Part shown: positions 30,301 to 37,329 of the stretch, piece by piece | Position numbering within the stretch: position 1 is the first letter of the stretch | Layout of the letters: every line of letters begins with the position of its first letter | Origin: Enhygromyxa salina | GTDB lineage: Bacteria > Myxococcota_A > Polyangia > Nannocystales > Nannocystaceae | Assembly: GCF_002994635.1 (NCBI RefSeq) | Contig: NZ_PVNL01000126.1 | Span: forward strand, 1-45,060 | Direction: 5' to 3' | Length of the DNA stretch: 45,060 bases | Translations under genes and position numbers: made by a program | The notes under the pieces: generated by a model | What the model saw: the letters and a program-made list of their open reading frames with translations, nothing else | Databases searched by the model: none | What the model was told of the DNA's origin: nothing

Positions 30301-31201
30301 GATCTTCGGGGACCGCTTGATCCGTCAGCGCGCTCGGGTGCTTGGTGACCTCGAACTGCTTGTCCGACATCATGGTCAGCGAGGTCCCGGTCACGGGCCA
30401 GCTGCCGCACAGGGCCTCGTACAACATCACGCCGACGGCGTACCAGTCCGCGGGCGGCCCGGTCGGCAGACCCGACGCTTGCTCGGGCGCCATGTAGGCT
30501 GGGGTCCCGACCACCTTCGTCTCTTGCTTGGCGCGCTCGTCCTCGAATTCGCTGATCAGCCCAAAGTCCAGAATCACCACCCGCCCCGCGGGCGTCACCA
30601 GCACGTTGGAGGGCTTGAGATCCCGGTGAACCCGGCCCGACTCGTGGAGCGTGCGGGTGGCGTCGACCAGCTGCAGCAAGCAGTGGCGCAGCCGCCCCTC
30701 CTCGAACAGATCAGCCCCGTTGCCGCCCGTCTTGTCTGGATCTCCGCCGTCGAACCCACCGACCGCCGTGATGCTGCCGCCGCTGAGCAGGCGCGGATCG
30801 GAGCCCACGCCCGTGTTGGTCCCGGTCCCCGTGGTCGTGCCCCGCAGCTGGCTCGGCCGCGCCGTCGAGGCGAAGCTCTCGTGGCTCTCGGGGATCGGTC
30901 GGACGTGATCCAGGAAGCTCGTCCCATCGATGTACTCCATCGACAGGTACCACTGCCCCTCCGACTCGAACAGCTCACCGAGGCTGACCAGGTTGGGATG
31001 CGCGAGCCCCTTGACCGAGCGGAACTCGTGCTTGAAGCGCAGCAGTGCCTTGCCGGTCACCTGCCCAACCGTCTTGAGCGCGACGCGAACCCGAAGCCGA
31101 CGATCGTAAGCGAGCGAGACCGTACCCATCCCGCCCTCGCCCAGAGGCCCAAGCACCTCGAAGCGATCGAACAGCGAGTCGGCTGAGTCCTGCGTGTTCA
31201 T
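27338..31201 (-). CDS. Ser/Thr kinase fused to AAA/STAND-type ATPase and helical repeats
   Basis: This 1287-residue cytoplasmic signalling protein has a kinase domain at about 14-330. It shows GEGGMGTV (21-28), Lys43, HRDLKPSN with His192-Asp194, DFG at 212-214 and GTPAYMAPEQASG, all intact. An insert of about 70 residues, rich in Gly and Thr (RGTTTGTGTNTGVGSDPRLL), sits between the hinge and the catalytic loop. An AAA_16-like ATPase follows, with an intact P-loop GESGIGKS (380-387) and the Walker B-like VLVIEDLQWADP. The C-terminal half is helical, TPR-like, as in PknK/MalT-type regulators. No DNA-binding domain is seen at the end. It is one of two adjacent giant kinases, separated by tandem DNA repeats. 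Confidence 0.93.
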   Translation of the reverse strand: MNTQDSADSLFDRFEVLGPLGEGGMGTVSLAYDRRLRVRVALKTVGQVTGKALLRFKHEFRSVKGLAHPNLVSLGELFESEGQWYLSMEYIDGTSFLDHVRPIPESHESFASTARPSQLRGTTTGTGTNTGVGSDPRLLSGGSITAVGGFDGGDPDKTGGNGADLFEEGRLRHCLLQLVDATRTLHESGRVHRDLKPSNVLVTPAGRVVILDFGLISEFEDERAKQETKVVGTPAYMAPEQASGLPTGPPADWYAVGVMLYEALCGSWPVTGTSLTMMSDKQFEVTKHPSALTDQAVPEDLEQLCMELLAVDPSARPTGETILQWLGAGPKAWGGVRDEGPDVSGVRELPCVGREFELAELSRAVAATRTKQARQILILGESGIGKSALVREAISRSAAQVNMRPWILRGRCHEHEQVRFKAFDTLVDQLSIELPERFGLVEIRELLPRQAWLLCRAFPVLQRVRAFAEMGVRHGSWQHRGALQRQMFAAFRELFARLAERSHLVLVIEDLQWADPGSWSLLSALTSGTDAPPLAVLATGRTELLEAPPEAALPFLRSPSLEQLTLGPLTSADITVLAELHGRPVDGQSALAHSLVEAAAGHPFFLDVLLRSTTDFASAEPPSLAECLWTEIAPLAARERAVLDVLAIAERPLEPADLASLARLDGAELNRALDVLRARLWIRSTSGAHAGRVEVYHDQIRQTLLAHIDPDQARATHLAIARMLEVQGEDVERLVSHLLHAGEEVEAAGWAVEAADVAMSAMAFQNAVQLYNLALRHPPEDSADRQELLVARAHALAWTGRGIEAAHAYLDAETSTVSVASALELRTKAAIHLLSAGQFDTGVDLLADLGRELSLPIPRGETTTMLHLLRERTLLRLRGFRPRAGEVELGFEERLRLEICSAASRVFLPHDMFLAGYFTAAYVRLALRSQDPDKVAIALSLEGVTRSYLGQNSKGEQLMNDAEALLDGLDAPDPFAIACVALQRGVHIGLVAEDCEQYRQSVTVALRKLRRSGRADRGDDLGVAVRAIMTSLALLMRTIASARAGDYRSLEAQLREYLDDARGRDDRSALIHAYVSPDFGMTHLIQGRPDALLATVDEGLALLDPKSFTIGHLSALLSKIRCAIYDGKGEEAMRMFDAGRGPMRASMTVRAPDAKAEACGAEISALLAVRAGRPTMSHRPLLRPIKFLLAYPGTYHRGRGEAYQGVMFAQDGDRARARVSLETALASFVRCRALPYAAAARLALASLSDDRDRAHDHRTQGLRFFLDAGVAEPERLAQMLIPGLGLP

Positions 31202-31274
31202 CCTGGGGACGCACTGAGGCTACTCGCTCGCCGGGCCCCCACAAAACCCCACGACGCAGGAGGGGTGGAAGCAA

Positions 31275-31510
31275 GCGAGCCTGAATGGGAAGATGTCCGA
31301 GGCCAGAAGAGCCCCCTTCTAGCCCCCCCAGGAGCGAGCGAGCCTGAATGGGAGGATGTCCGAGGCCAGAAGAGCCCCCTTCTAGCCCCCCAGGAGCGAG
31401 CGAGCCTGAATGGGAGGATGTCCGAGGCCAGAAGAGCCCCCTTCTAGCCCCCCAGGAGCGAGCGAGCCTGAATGGGAAGATGTCCGAGGCCAGAAGAGCC
31501 CCCTTCTAGG
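31275..31510. repeat. four tandem copies of a 62-bp intergenic repeat
   Basis: Units begin at about 31275, 31338, 31400 and 31462 (periods 63, 62 and 62 bp) and start with GCGAGCCTGAATGGGA. Units 1 and 4 carry GGGAAGA where units 2 and 3 carry GGGAGGA. The unit length is not a multiple of three, so this is not a protein repeat. The last unit ends in GCCCCCTTCTAGGGGGC, a hairpin. The array lies between the stop of one kinase gene and the start of the next, in the region where the downstream kinase's promoter would be expected. Confidence 0.9.
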
Positions 31511-31562
31511 GGGCCAATGATGCCCCCGCCAACAACCAGCCCATTGGGAGCGAGCGAAGCGA

Positions 31563-31648
31563 GTGACCGCGAAGTGCGAAGCCGCCCCGTGGGGGTCCTA
31601 AACCAGTGACCCGCGAAGTGCGAAGCCGCCCCGTGGGGGTCTAAATCA
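31563..31648. repeat. two tandem copies of a 43-bp repeat
   Basis: The copies at 31563-31605 and 31606-31648 begin GTGACCGCGAAGTGCGAAGC, with one extra C in copy 2. The second includes the stop codon of the kinase gene ending at 31646. Each contains CCCCGTGGGG, a short stem. A related GCGAGCGAAGCGAGTGACC tract precedes them. Confidence 0.85.
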
Positions 31649-34600
31649 ATACCTGCCGCCATCGGCAAGGATCTGGCGGACGTCTGGGAGCGATTGGTAG
31701 CCCTCGCGCAGCTCGTAGTCGCGGAGGTCATCCAGGCGGCTCTGAACCGCCCGTGCGGCCTCGGACAGCAGCGCCCGGGCCTCGGACTCGTGACCTTGGT
31801 CGCGCAGCAGCCGGCCGAGGTGGTGGAGCGAGCGGACCCCGTCGACCGGGGCGGCGCCGAGCCGGACCAGGCGCTCGGCGTCGCGCTCGTGGGCGATCGC
31901 CCGGGCGCTGTCACCCTGACGCACCGCGATGAGCGCCAGCACGTGCGCGGCGCGGGCGGTGCTCGAGCGCAGCCCCGACGCGCGGCCCCGATCGTAGACG
32001 CTGGTGGCGATCAGGTCGGCCTCGGCGATCGCCTGCTCGCTGGGGCTGGCGTCGCCGTGCTCGTCGACGGGCGTGGTGACGAGCACGCGGGCGAGCCGGA
32101 CCTCGGCGCGCAGCTGCGTGCGGATGTCGCCGCGCCGGGCGGCGACCTTGGCCGCGTCGGTCAGCAGCACGTGCGCGGCCTCGGGGTCGCCGAGGTGGGC
32201 GACGACGATCCCGAGGCTGACCATCACGTCGTTGAGCAGCCCAGGGTGACCGATCGCCTCGTGCAGCTCGAGCGCCTTGCGAAGGTAGCGCTCGGCCCGT
32301 TGGTACAGCCCGATCGCGGTGTAGGCGAGCCCGAGGTTGGCCAGCTTGACCCCGGTCGCGAAGCGATCGCCGAGATCCCGATCGATCCCCAGGGCGGCCT
32401 TGAAGCAGTCGATCGCCTCTTGATAGTGGGTGCTGCGCCCGGCGACCTCACCGAGGTTGTTGAGGGCCTCGGCCTCGAGCCGCCGATGGCCGATGCTCCG
32501 CGCGAGGTGCAGGGCCTCACGAAAGGTCTCGCTGGCGGGCTCGAGCCGCCCGGTCCCCAGCTGGACCCGGCCGATCGCTCGGAGCAGCCGCACGCGCAGG
32601 CGGACGCCGCGGTGGTCGTGGGCACAGAACACCAGCGAGTCGCGGGCGACCGACTCGGCCTCGTCGAAGTGACCGCGGGCGAACATCAGCTCGCTCTCGA
32701 GCTCACCGAGGATCGCCAGGTAGGGCTCGGGCTCGGCCAGCGCGTGGACCTGGGCCTGCAGACGCGGGACCAGGCGCGTGGCTCGATGGCTGCGCCCGCA
32801 CTCGAGGTAGAACCGCAGCAGCCGCAGCGAGGCCACGACCTGCTTGACCGGCTTGTCGGGGCCATCGAGCGCGTCCGCGACCGCGAGGAGCTGGCGAATG
32901 TCGGCGCCCTGGGCCCGGCGTCGGCCCCACGCCCGCAAGATCGGCTCGCGGTCGAGCAGGACCTCGAAGCGGCGCGGATCATCGGAATCGAGCGCGCGCA
33001 GCGCCTGGCTCAGGAAGTAGTAGGCCTCGACGTTGCCCGCCACGTTCTCGGCGTAGTGGGCCGCCCGCATGGCCGGTCCGTACGCCTCCTGGAACCGACC
33101 GGCGTGCATGAGGTGGTCGGCGATCGGCCCGTCGTCGCGGCCCCCGGCGTAGTCGTGGCGGGCCTGCTTGATCTCGGCCGCGCGCCCGTGGAGGTGCTCG
33201 AGCGAGGTGAGCGGGATCTGGGCCTTGCAGACCTCGTGGAGGCTGACCGTCACGAACCGCAGGCCGTGATCGTGCGGGGCGCGACGATCTCGTTGGCGGT
33301 GGCGACCCGGGTCGCTGGCCGACGACATGTCCTCGGTGCCCGGCAGGTCGTGCTCGATCAAGCTGGCGTCGAGCAGGGTCTCGAGGTTGCGCGCCACGCT
33401 GCGGTCGAGCAGGTCGGCGAGCTCGGCCGCCCGAAAGCTGCGCCCGAGCACCGCCGCGCCCAGCAGCGTGTCGCGGTCCGAGGGCGCGAGATCGTCGACG
33501 CGGGCCTGCAGCGCCGCCTCGATGCTGGGCGGCAGCTCGATCTCGGCCCCGCGCTCGCGCACGACCAGGTAGCGAGCCTGGGCGTTCCAGGTGATCGTGC
33601 CGTGGTGCAGCAGCGAGGCCAGGATCTCCTCGATGAACAGCGGATGGCCGCCCGTGCGGGCGAGGATCGCATCGCAGAGCTCGGCGGCCTCGCGCGGGTC
33701 CTCGAACCGACGCAGGATCATCTCGCGGGCCGCGGCCGGGTCGAGCTCGGGCAGCTCGACGACGCTGACGCCGTCGCGCGCGGCGAAGTCCGACGCGCGC
33801 GGGCCTGGCCGCGCCGAGGAGATGCCGAGGATCGGCAGCGGGTGCGAGGCGTCAGCCCACTCCTCGAGCACGCGCAAGCTCGGCTCGTCGATGAAGTGCA
33901 GGTTCTCGATGACGATCAGCACCGGCCGACGCTGGGCCAGCGCGCGGATCAGCCGGCGGATCAACCGGTGGATCCGCTCGCGGCGCTGACGTGGGTCGAG
34001 CTCGGACTCGGCGCTTCCGGTGCCCGTGAAGTACAGACCCAGGGCCGACGCCAGCGCCGTGGCCAGCTGCTCGGCCTCGCGGACGCCGTAGTCTTCGAGC
34101 TTGCGGATGATCGTCTCGAGCCGGGTGTCGGACTCGATCCGCAGGAACCGACGCAGCAAGGTCAGGAACACCCCGAGCGGCTGGTTGCGGGTCGACCACT
34201 GGCCGACGCCGCGCAGCACCGCACACGCGGAAGACGGCAGCGACGCGACGAAGCGATCGATGATCGCCTGCTTGCCCATGCCGGGCCCGCCGAGGATCAG
34301 CAGGCTGCGGCTGATCGGCCCGCGGATCGCCTCGGCGAAGCTGTCGCGCAGGGCCTTGAGCTCGAGCTCGCGCCCGAACAGAGACTTGCGGCCGACCCAG
34401 GTCTGCTGGCTGCGCCGCTCGGCCTCCGACAGCGGCCCGAGCACGGGCGCCACGCGCTGAAAGTCGGCGGCCCACGGCGAGCCGGCCGACGCCTCGGGGA
34501 TCTGGGGGTCGAGCCAGCCGGCCTCGCCGATCCGCCAGGCCCGGCGGAGCCGCTCGGTGAGCTCGCCGGCGACCATGATCGGCTCTTCGACGACGTGGCG

Positions 34601-36016
34601 ACCGACACGGTCGAGCTGCTCGGCGAGGCCCGGCGGCAGCTCGATCGTGAGCTTGCCATCTTCACCGCGAACCAGCGTGACGTGGGTGGCGAGCAGGACC
34701 AGGCCCAGATCCACGCCGGGCGCGAACTCGGCCACGCTCTCGCGCATGGTCCGGGCCACCCGCAGGGCTCGCTCGGCGTCGTCGCTGGCGCTGAGCATGG
34801 TCCCAAACACCAACAGCGCGCCGCGGTCGTCGAGCCGCTGGACGTGAGCCTCGCGCTTGAACGCGACGTCGCGGACCAGATCGAGCAGCGGGCGGACGTT
34901 GAGCGGGGTGTCGCGCGGCGCGGATCCGGGCTCGAGGCTGGCGTAGAGCAGCACACAGCGGGCCGAGCTGCGCGACGGACCGAGCGCGAGCTCCGAGTCG
35001 CCGACCTCGCGGGTCTCGACCACCGACAGCGACGAGGGGGCGCGCGACGAGGCCCGGACCGCGTGCTTTTGCGGCTCGTCCCCCCGGTAGCTGGCGAGGT
35101 ACTGCGAGAGCACCTCGTCGTCGACGACTGGATCGGCGCGGTGCAAAAATTGGGCGAGCGCCGACTGCATCTCGCGAGCCGACTCCCAGCGCTGATCCGG
35201 GTCGCGGGCGAGCGCCTTGTCGACGATCTGCGCCAGCTCGTCGGATAGATCCGGGGCCCGCTCGAGGATCGGCGGGATCGCCTGGTTGCGGACCATGTTG
35301 AGGGCCTCGAGCCGATCGCGGGTCCGGAACAAGAGCTCGCCGGTCAGCAGCTCGTGGAGCACCACGCCGAGCGAGTAGATGTCCGAGCGCTGGTCGACCG
35401 GCCGGCCCATCGACTGCTCGGGGGACATGTACGCGACCTTGCCCTTGATCGTCTCGAGCTCGGGCGGGGCGTGGCCCTTGTCCCAGGCCTTGCGGGTGCG
35501 GGCGATGCCGAAGTCGAGGATCTTGACCTGGCCCTCCCAGCTCAGCATCAAGTTGTGCGGGCTGACGTCGCGGTGGACGATCCCGAGCGGCGTGCCGTAG
35601 TCGTCACACTTGCGGTGCGCGTAGGCCAGCCCCGACGCGACCTGGTGACCCACGTAGGCGCCGATCACCGCGGGGAATCCGTCTTCGCGCCCGCGCACGG
35701 CGTGAAACAGGCGCATCAGATCGACGCCCTCGATCAGCTCCATCGCCAGATAGAAGGTGCCGCGGATCTGACCGAAGTCGAACACCTGAACGATGTTGGC
35801 GTGGTTGAGGCTCAGCGCGATCTTGGCCTCGTCGACGAACATCCGCGTGAAGTCGCGATCGTCGGCGAAGTCTGCCCGGATCCGCTTGATGACGACCCAC
35901 TTGGTCAGGCCTTCGGCGACGCGAACGCTGGCCTGGTAGACCTCGGCCATGCCGCCCTCGCCGATCACGCGGGTGAGCACATAGCGGCCGAAGGGGCGGG
36001 GGAGGTCGTCAGTCAT
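31646..36016 (-). CDS. Ser/Thr kinase fused to degenerate cyclase-like and ATPase regions and TPRs
   Basis: ATG 36016 gives 1456 residues. The kinase domain at about 10-285 looks active: GEGGMAEV (19-26), Lys44, HRD at 148-150, DFG at 168-170. The loop reads HRDVSPHN, a variant common in myxobacterial kinases. Residues near 350-500 (RCVLLYASLEPG, LLVFGTMLSASDDAERALRV) follow the class III cyclase pattern, but the metal-binding Asp residues are lost. The ATPase region has GGPGMGKQ at its P-loop (Lys582, then Gln583 in place of Ser/Thr) and IVIENLHFID, where Asn705 replaces the Walker B Asp. The C-terminal 650 residues are TPR-like (AIGRVQLGTGRLEPASETF, ANLGLAYTAIGLYQRAERYL). It is probably a signalling scaffold with an active kinase. 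Confidence 0.92.
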   Translation of the reverse strand: MTDDLPRPFGRYVLTRVIGEGGMAEVYQASVRVAEGLTKWVVIKRIRADFADDRDFTRMFVDEAKIALSLNHANIVQVFDFGQIRGTFYLAMELIEGVDLMRLFHAVRGREDGFPAVIGAYVGHQVASGLAYAHRKCDDYGTPLGIVHRDVSPHNLMLSWEGQVKILDFGIARTRKAWDKGHAPPELETIKGKVAYMSPEQSMGRPVDQRSDIYSLGVVLHELLTGELLFRTRDRLEALNMVRNQAIPPILERAPDLSDELAQIVDKALARDPDQRWESAREMQSALAQFLHRADPVVDDEVLSQYLASYRGDEPQKHAVRASSRAPSSLSVVETREVGDSELALGPSRSSARCVLLYASLEPGSAPRDTPLNVRPLLDLVRDVAFKREAHVQRLDDRGALLVFGTMLSASDDAERALRVARTMRESVAEFAPGVDLGLVLLATHVTLVRGEDGKLTIELPPGLAEQLDRVGRHVVEEPIMVAGELTERLRRAWRIGEAGWLDPQIPEASAGSPWAADFQRVAPVLGPLSEAERRSQQTWVGRKSLFGRELELKALRDSFAEAIRGPISRSLLILGGPGMGKQAIIDRFVASLPSSACAVLRGVGQWSTRNQPLGVFLTLLRRFLRIESDTRLETIIRKLEDYGVREAEQLATALASALGLYFTGTGSAESELDPRQRRERIHRLIRRLIRALAQRRPVLIVIENLHFIDEPSLRVLEEWADASHPLPILGISSARPGPRASDFAARDGVSVVELPELDPAAAREMILRRFEDPREAAELCDAILARTGGHPLFIEEILASLLHHGTITWNAQARYLVVRERGAEIELPPSIEAALQARVDDLAPSDRDTLLGAAVLGRSFRAAELADLLDRSVARNLETLLDASLIEHDLPGTEDMSSASDPGRHRQRDRRAPHDHGLRFVTVSLHEVCKAQIPLTSLEHLHGRAAEIKQARHDYAGGRDDGPIADHLMHAGRFQEAYGPAMRAAHYAENVAGNVEAYYFLSQALRALDSDDPRRFEVLLDREPILRAWGRRRAQGADIRQLLAVADALDGPDKPVKQVVASLRLLRFYLECGRSHRATRLVPRLQAQVHALAEPEPYLAILGELESELMFARGHFDEAESVARDSLVFCAHDHRGVRLRVRLLRAIGRVQLGTGRLEPASETFREALHLARSIGHRRLEAEALNNLGEVAGRSTHYQEAIDCFKAALGIDRDLGDRFATGVKLANLGLAYTAIGLYQRAERYLRKALELHEAIGHPGLLNDVMVSLGIVVAHLGDPEAAHVLLTDAAKVAARRGDIRTQLRAEVRLARVLVTTPVDEHGDASPSEQAIAEADLIATSVYDRGRASGLRSSTARAAHVLALIAVRQGDSARAIAHERDAERLVRLGAAPVDGVRSLHHLGRLLRDQGHESEARALLSEAARAVQSRLDDLRDYELREGYQSLPDVRQILADGGRY

Positions 36017-36109
36017 GCGGGCGCTCGGGGTGGTCGGACCGTGTACCACCGGTGGCGGCGCACGTCATCGCGGCTGTAGTCTGGGCGTGAACAGGGTTTG
36101 GGCCGTGAT

Positions 36110-36123
36110 CGAACACATGTTCT
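36110..36123. promoter_or_regulatory. LexA-like inverted repeat
   Basis: CGAACACATGTTCT has GAACA and TGTTC arms around CA. It matches the Gram-positive (DinR-type) LexA consensus CGAACRNRYGTTYC except for the last base. It lies about 94 bp upstream of the second kinase's ATG. Myxobacterial LexA sites are known to differ, so this may be a different operator or chance. Confidence 0.3.
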
Positions 36124-36740
36124 GAGATGAGCTGGCGGTCAGCTCCGGCTCGGGGCTACGAGGATCCCGGCACGATCGAGCCCGCTTCGACGAAGCCCGA
36201 CCGCGGGACCTCGTGCCGTCCGACGCCGGGTGGCCGAGGACCTCGAGGCGGGCGCGGGCGTCGTGACCGTTCGGGTGCGTGAGCGCGACCGAGATCAACC
36301 GGGGTGGTGGCTTCGATCGGTGACTCGAACGAGGGCCGCATGTCGATCGAACAAGGGCCGGATGTCGAGCCGGAGACCGCGATGTCGGTGGCCGACGCGG
36401 CGGCTGGCGCGACGGTCCGCTCGGCCTGCTGAACTGGGCTCGCGGGCAGGCACGGGCGGACGACGGTGGTCCAGGTGATCACCTCGCGGACTGGCCAGTG
36501 ATCAAAGTGTCGGTGACGGTGTTGGGGCTGTAAGGTTTGCCCCGCCTGGTCAGCTGTCCAAGCTTCTCGAACACGAACTGCGTGAGCAAGGTTCACGCGC
36601 GGCCCTTCCTGTCCGTATGCTCGCCGTGTGGAACAACTCATCTTCGCGAAAGCGAACAGTTAGTACCCCAAGCCGGTCTCCACGCGAACGCTCCCCATCA
36701 CCGAATTCAGCCTCCAGTCAGCCTTCTACGTGGGTGAAAA

Positions 36741-36772
36741 CGGTCGACTCGGCCGCGCGGCCGAGTCGACCG
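36741..36772. terminator. perfect 32-bp palindrome
   Basis: The sequence CGGTCGACTCGGCCGC followed by its exact reverse complement forms a 32-bp perfect palindrome. On the minus strand it is followed directly by TTTT, and on the plus strand by TTTTT after 8 nt. It could act as a bidirectional terminator or a binding site for a dimeric protein. No gene ends close to it on either strand. Confidence 0.6.
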
Positions 36773-37329
36773 CACTGGAATTTTTGCGATCGACTGTGTG
36801 GCGATCTCGGCGGCATCGTTGATTCACAAGTCTATGCAATCTCGAATCCGATCTGAGGGAATGGTCACAAACAACGGGGTCCGGGACAAATCGCTGGGCG
36901 GGCGGCGGACCAACTGCTGGTGTGGTTGAGCGTCGAACCTTCTCGCCCTCGTGGCCACCATCGTCCGGTGAGAGGCCTTCAGAGCGAAGAGCAGGCCCGT
37001 GGGTAGACACGAGGGGAGGGCCAAGAACAGGGCTTGACCCTTCGCATTGCGCATGGCAGAAAGGCGCAGAACCTGCCAGTCACGGAAGGGGAGGGGCCGG
37101 GAACGGTGAGCTGGTTCAACCTCCAGCTTCGAAGCGGCTGGGGGAGCGAGCGAGTTGCGCTGCTCGAGGTGTAGCTGAACCTACAGCTGCATCTGTGCGC
37201 AATGATCCAGGCCGAAATCACCGAAGAACTCATCTTTATGCGGAGAGCGCCCCCGGGATGACCAAGTCGATGACTTGGTTGTTTCGCTGATGTGTCTGCA
37301 ATGTGATCAGCAGCTGTCCTCATTGGCCC

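Larger units (their letters stand above)
36017..37329. other. 1.3-kb region without convincing genes
   Basis: This gap lies between the divergent kinase gene (minus) and the polyketide synthase gene (plus). Small open frames exist, such as 36156-36641 minus and 36922-37290 plus, but none has a recognisable domain or consistent coding signal. Fragments such as 36629-36817 (plus, one stop) read like decayed protein. Composition is uneven, and AT-richer near 36780-36870. It holds the palindrome at 36741 and the LexA-like repeat at 36110. Promoters of both flanking genes should lie here but were not identified. Confidence 0.5.

Noticed and set aside
27422..31186. Long plus-strand open frames opposite the two giant kinases
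   Set aside because: They mirror well-supported kinase genes, are low in complexity and match no family.
31265..31447. A 60-codon frame across the repeat array as a small protein
   Set aside because: The repeat period is not a multiple of three, so successive units are read in different frames. There is no ribosome-binding site.
31265..31510. The tandem repeat array as a CRISPR array
   Set aside because: Copies are joined head to tail without unique spacers, the unit is 62 bp, and no cas genes are present.
36156..36641. A 161-codon minus-strand frame upstream of the second kinase
   Set aside because: It has no recognisable domain, no ribosome-binding site and an Arg/Pro-biased composition. 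Other frames in the same stretch look equally plausible.
36629..36817. Protein-like fragments with internal stops as an IS transposase remnant
   Set aside because: No transposase motif such as DDE, and no pair of terminal inverted repeats with target duplication, could be identified.
36922..37290. A 122-codon plus-strand frame just upstream of the polyketide synthase
   Set aside because: It has no domain or ribosome-binding site and its composition is not gene-like. It ends 39 bp before the synthase start by chance.
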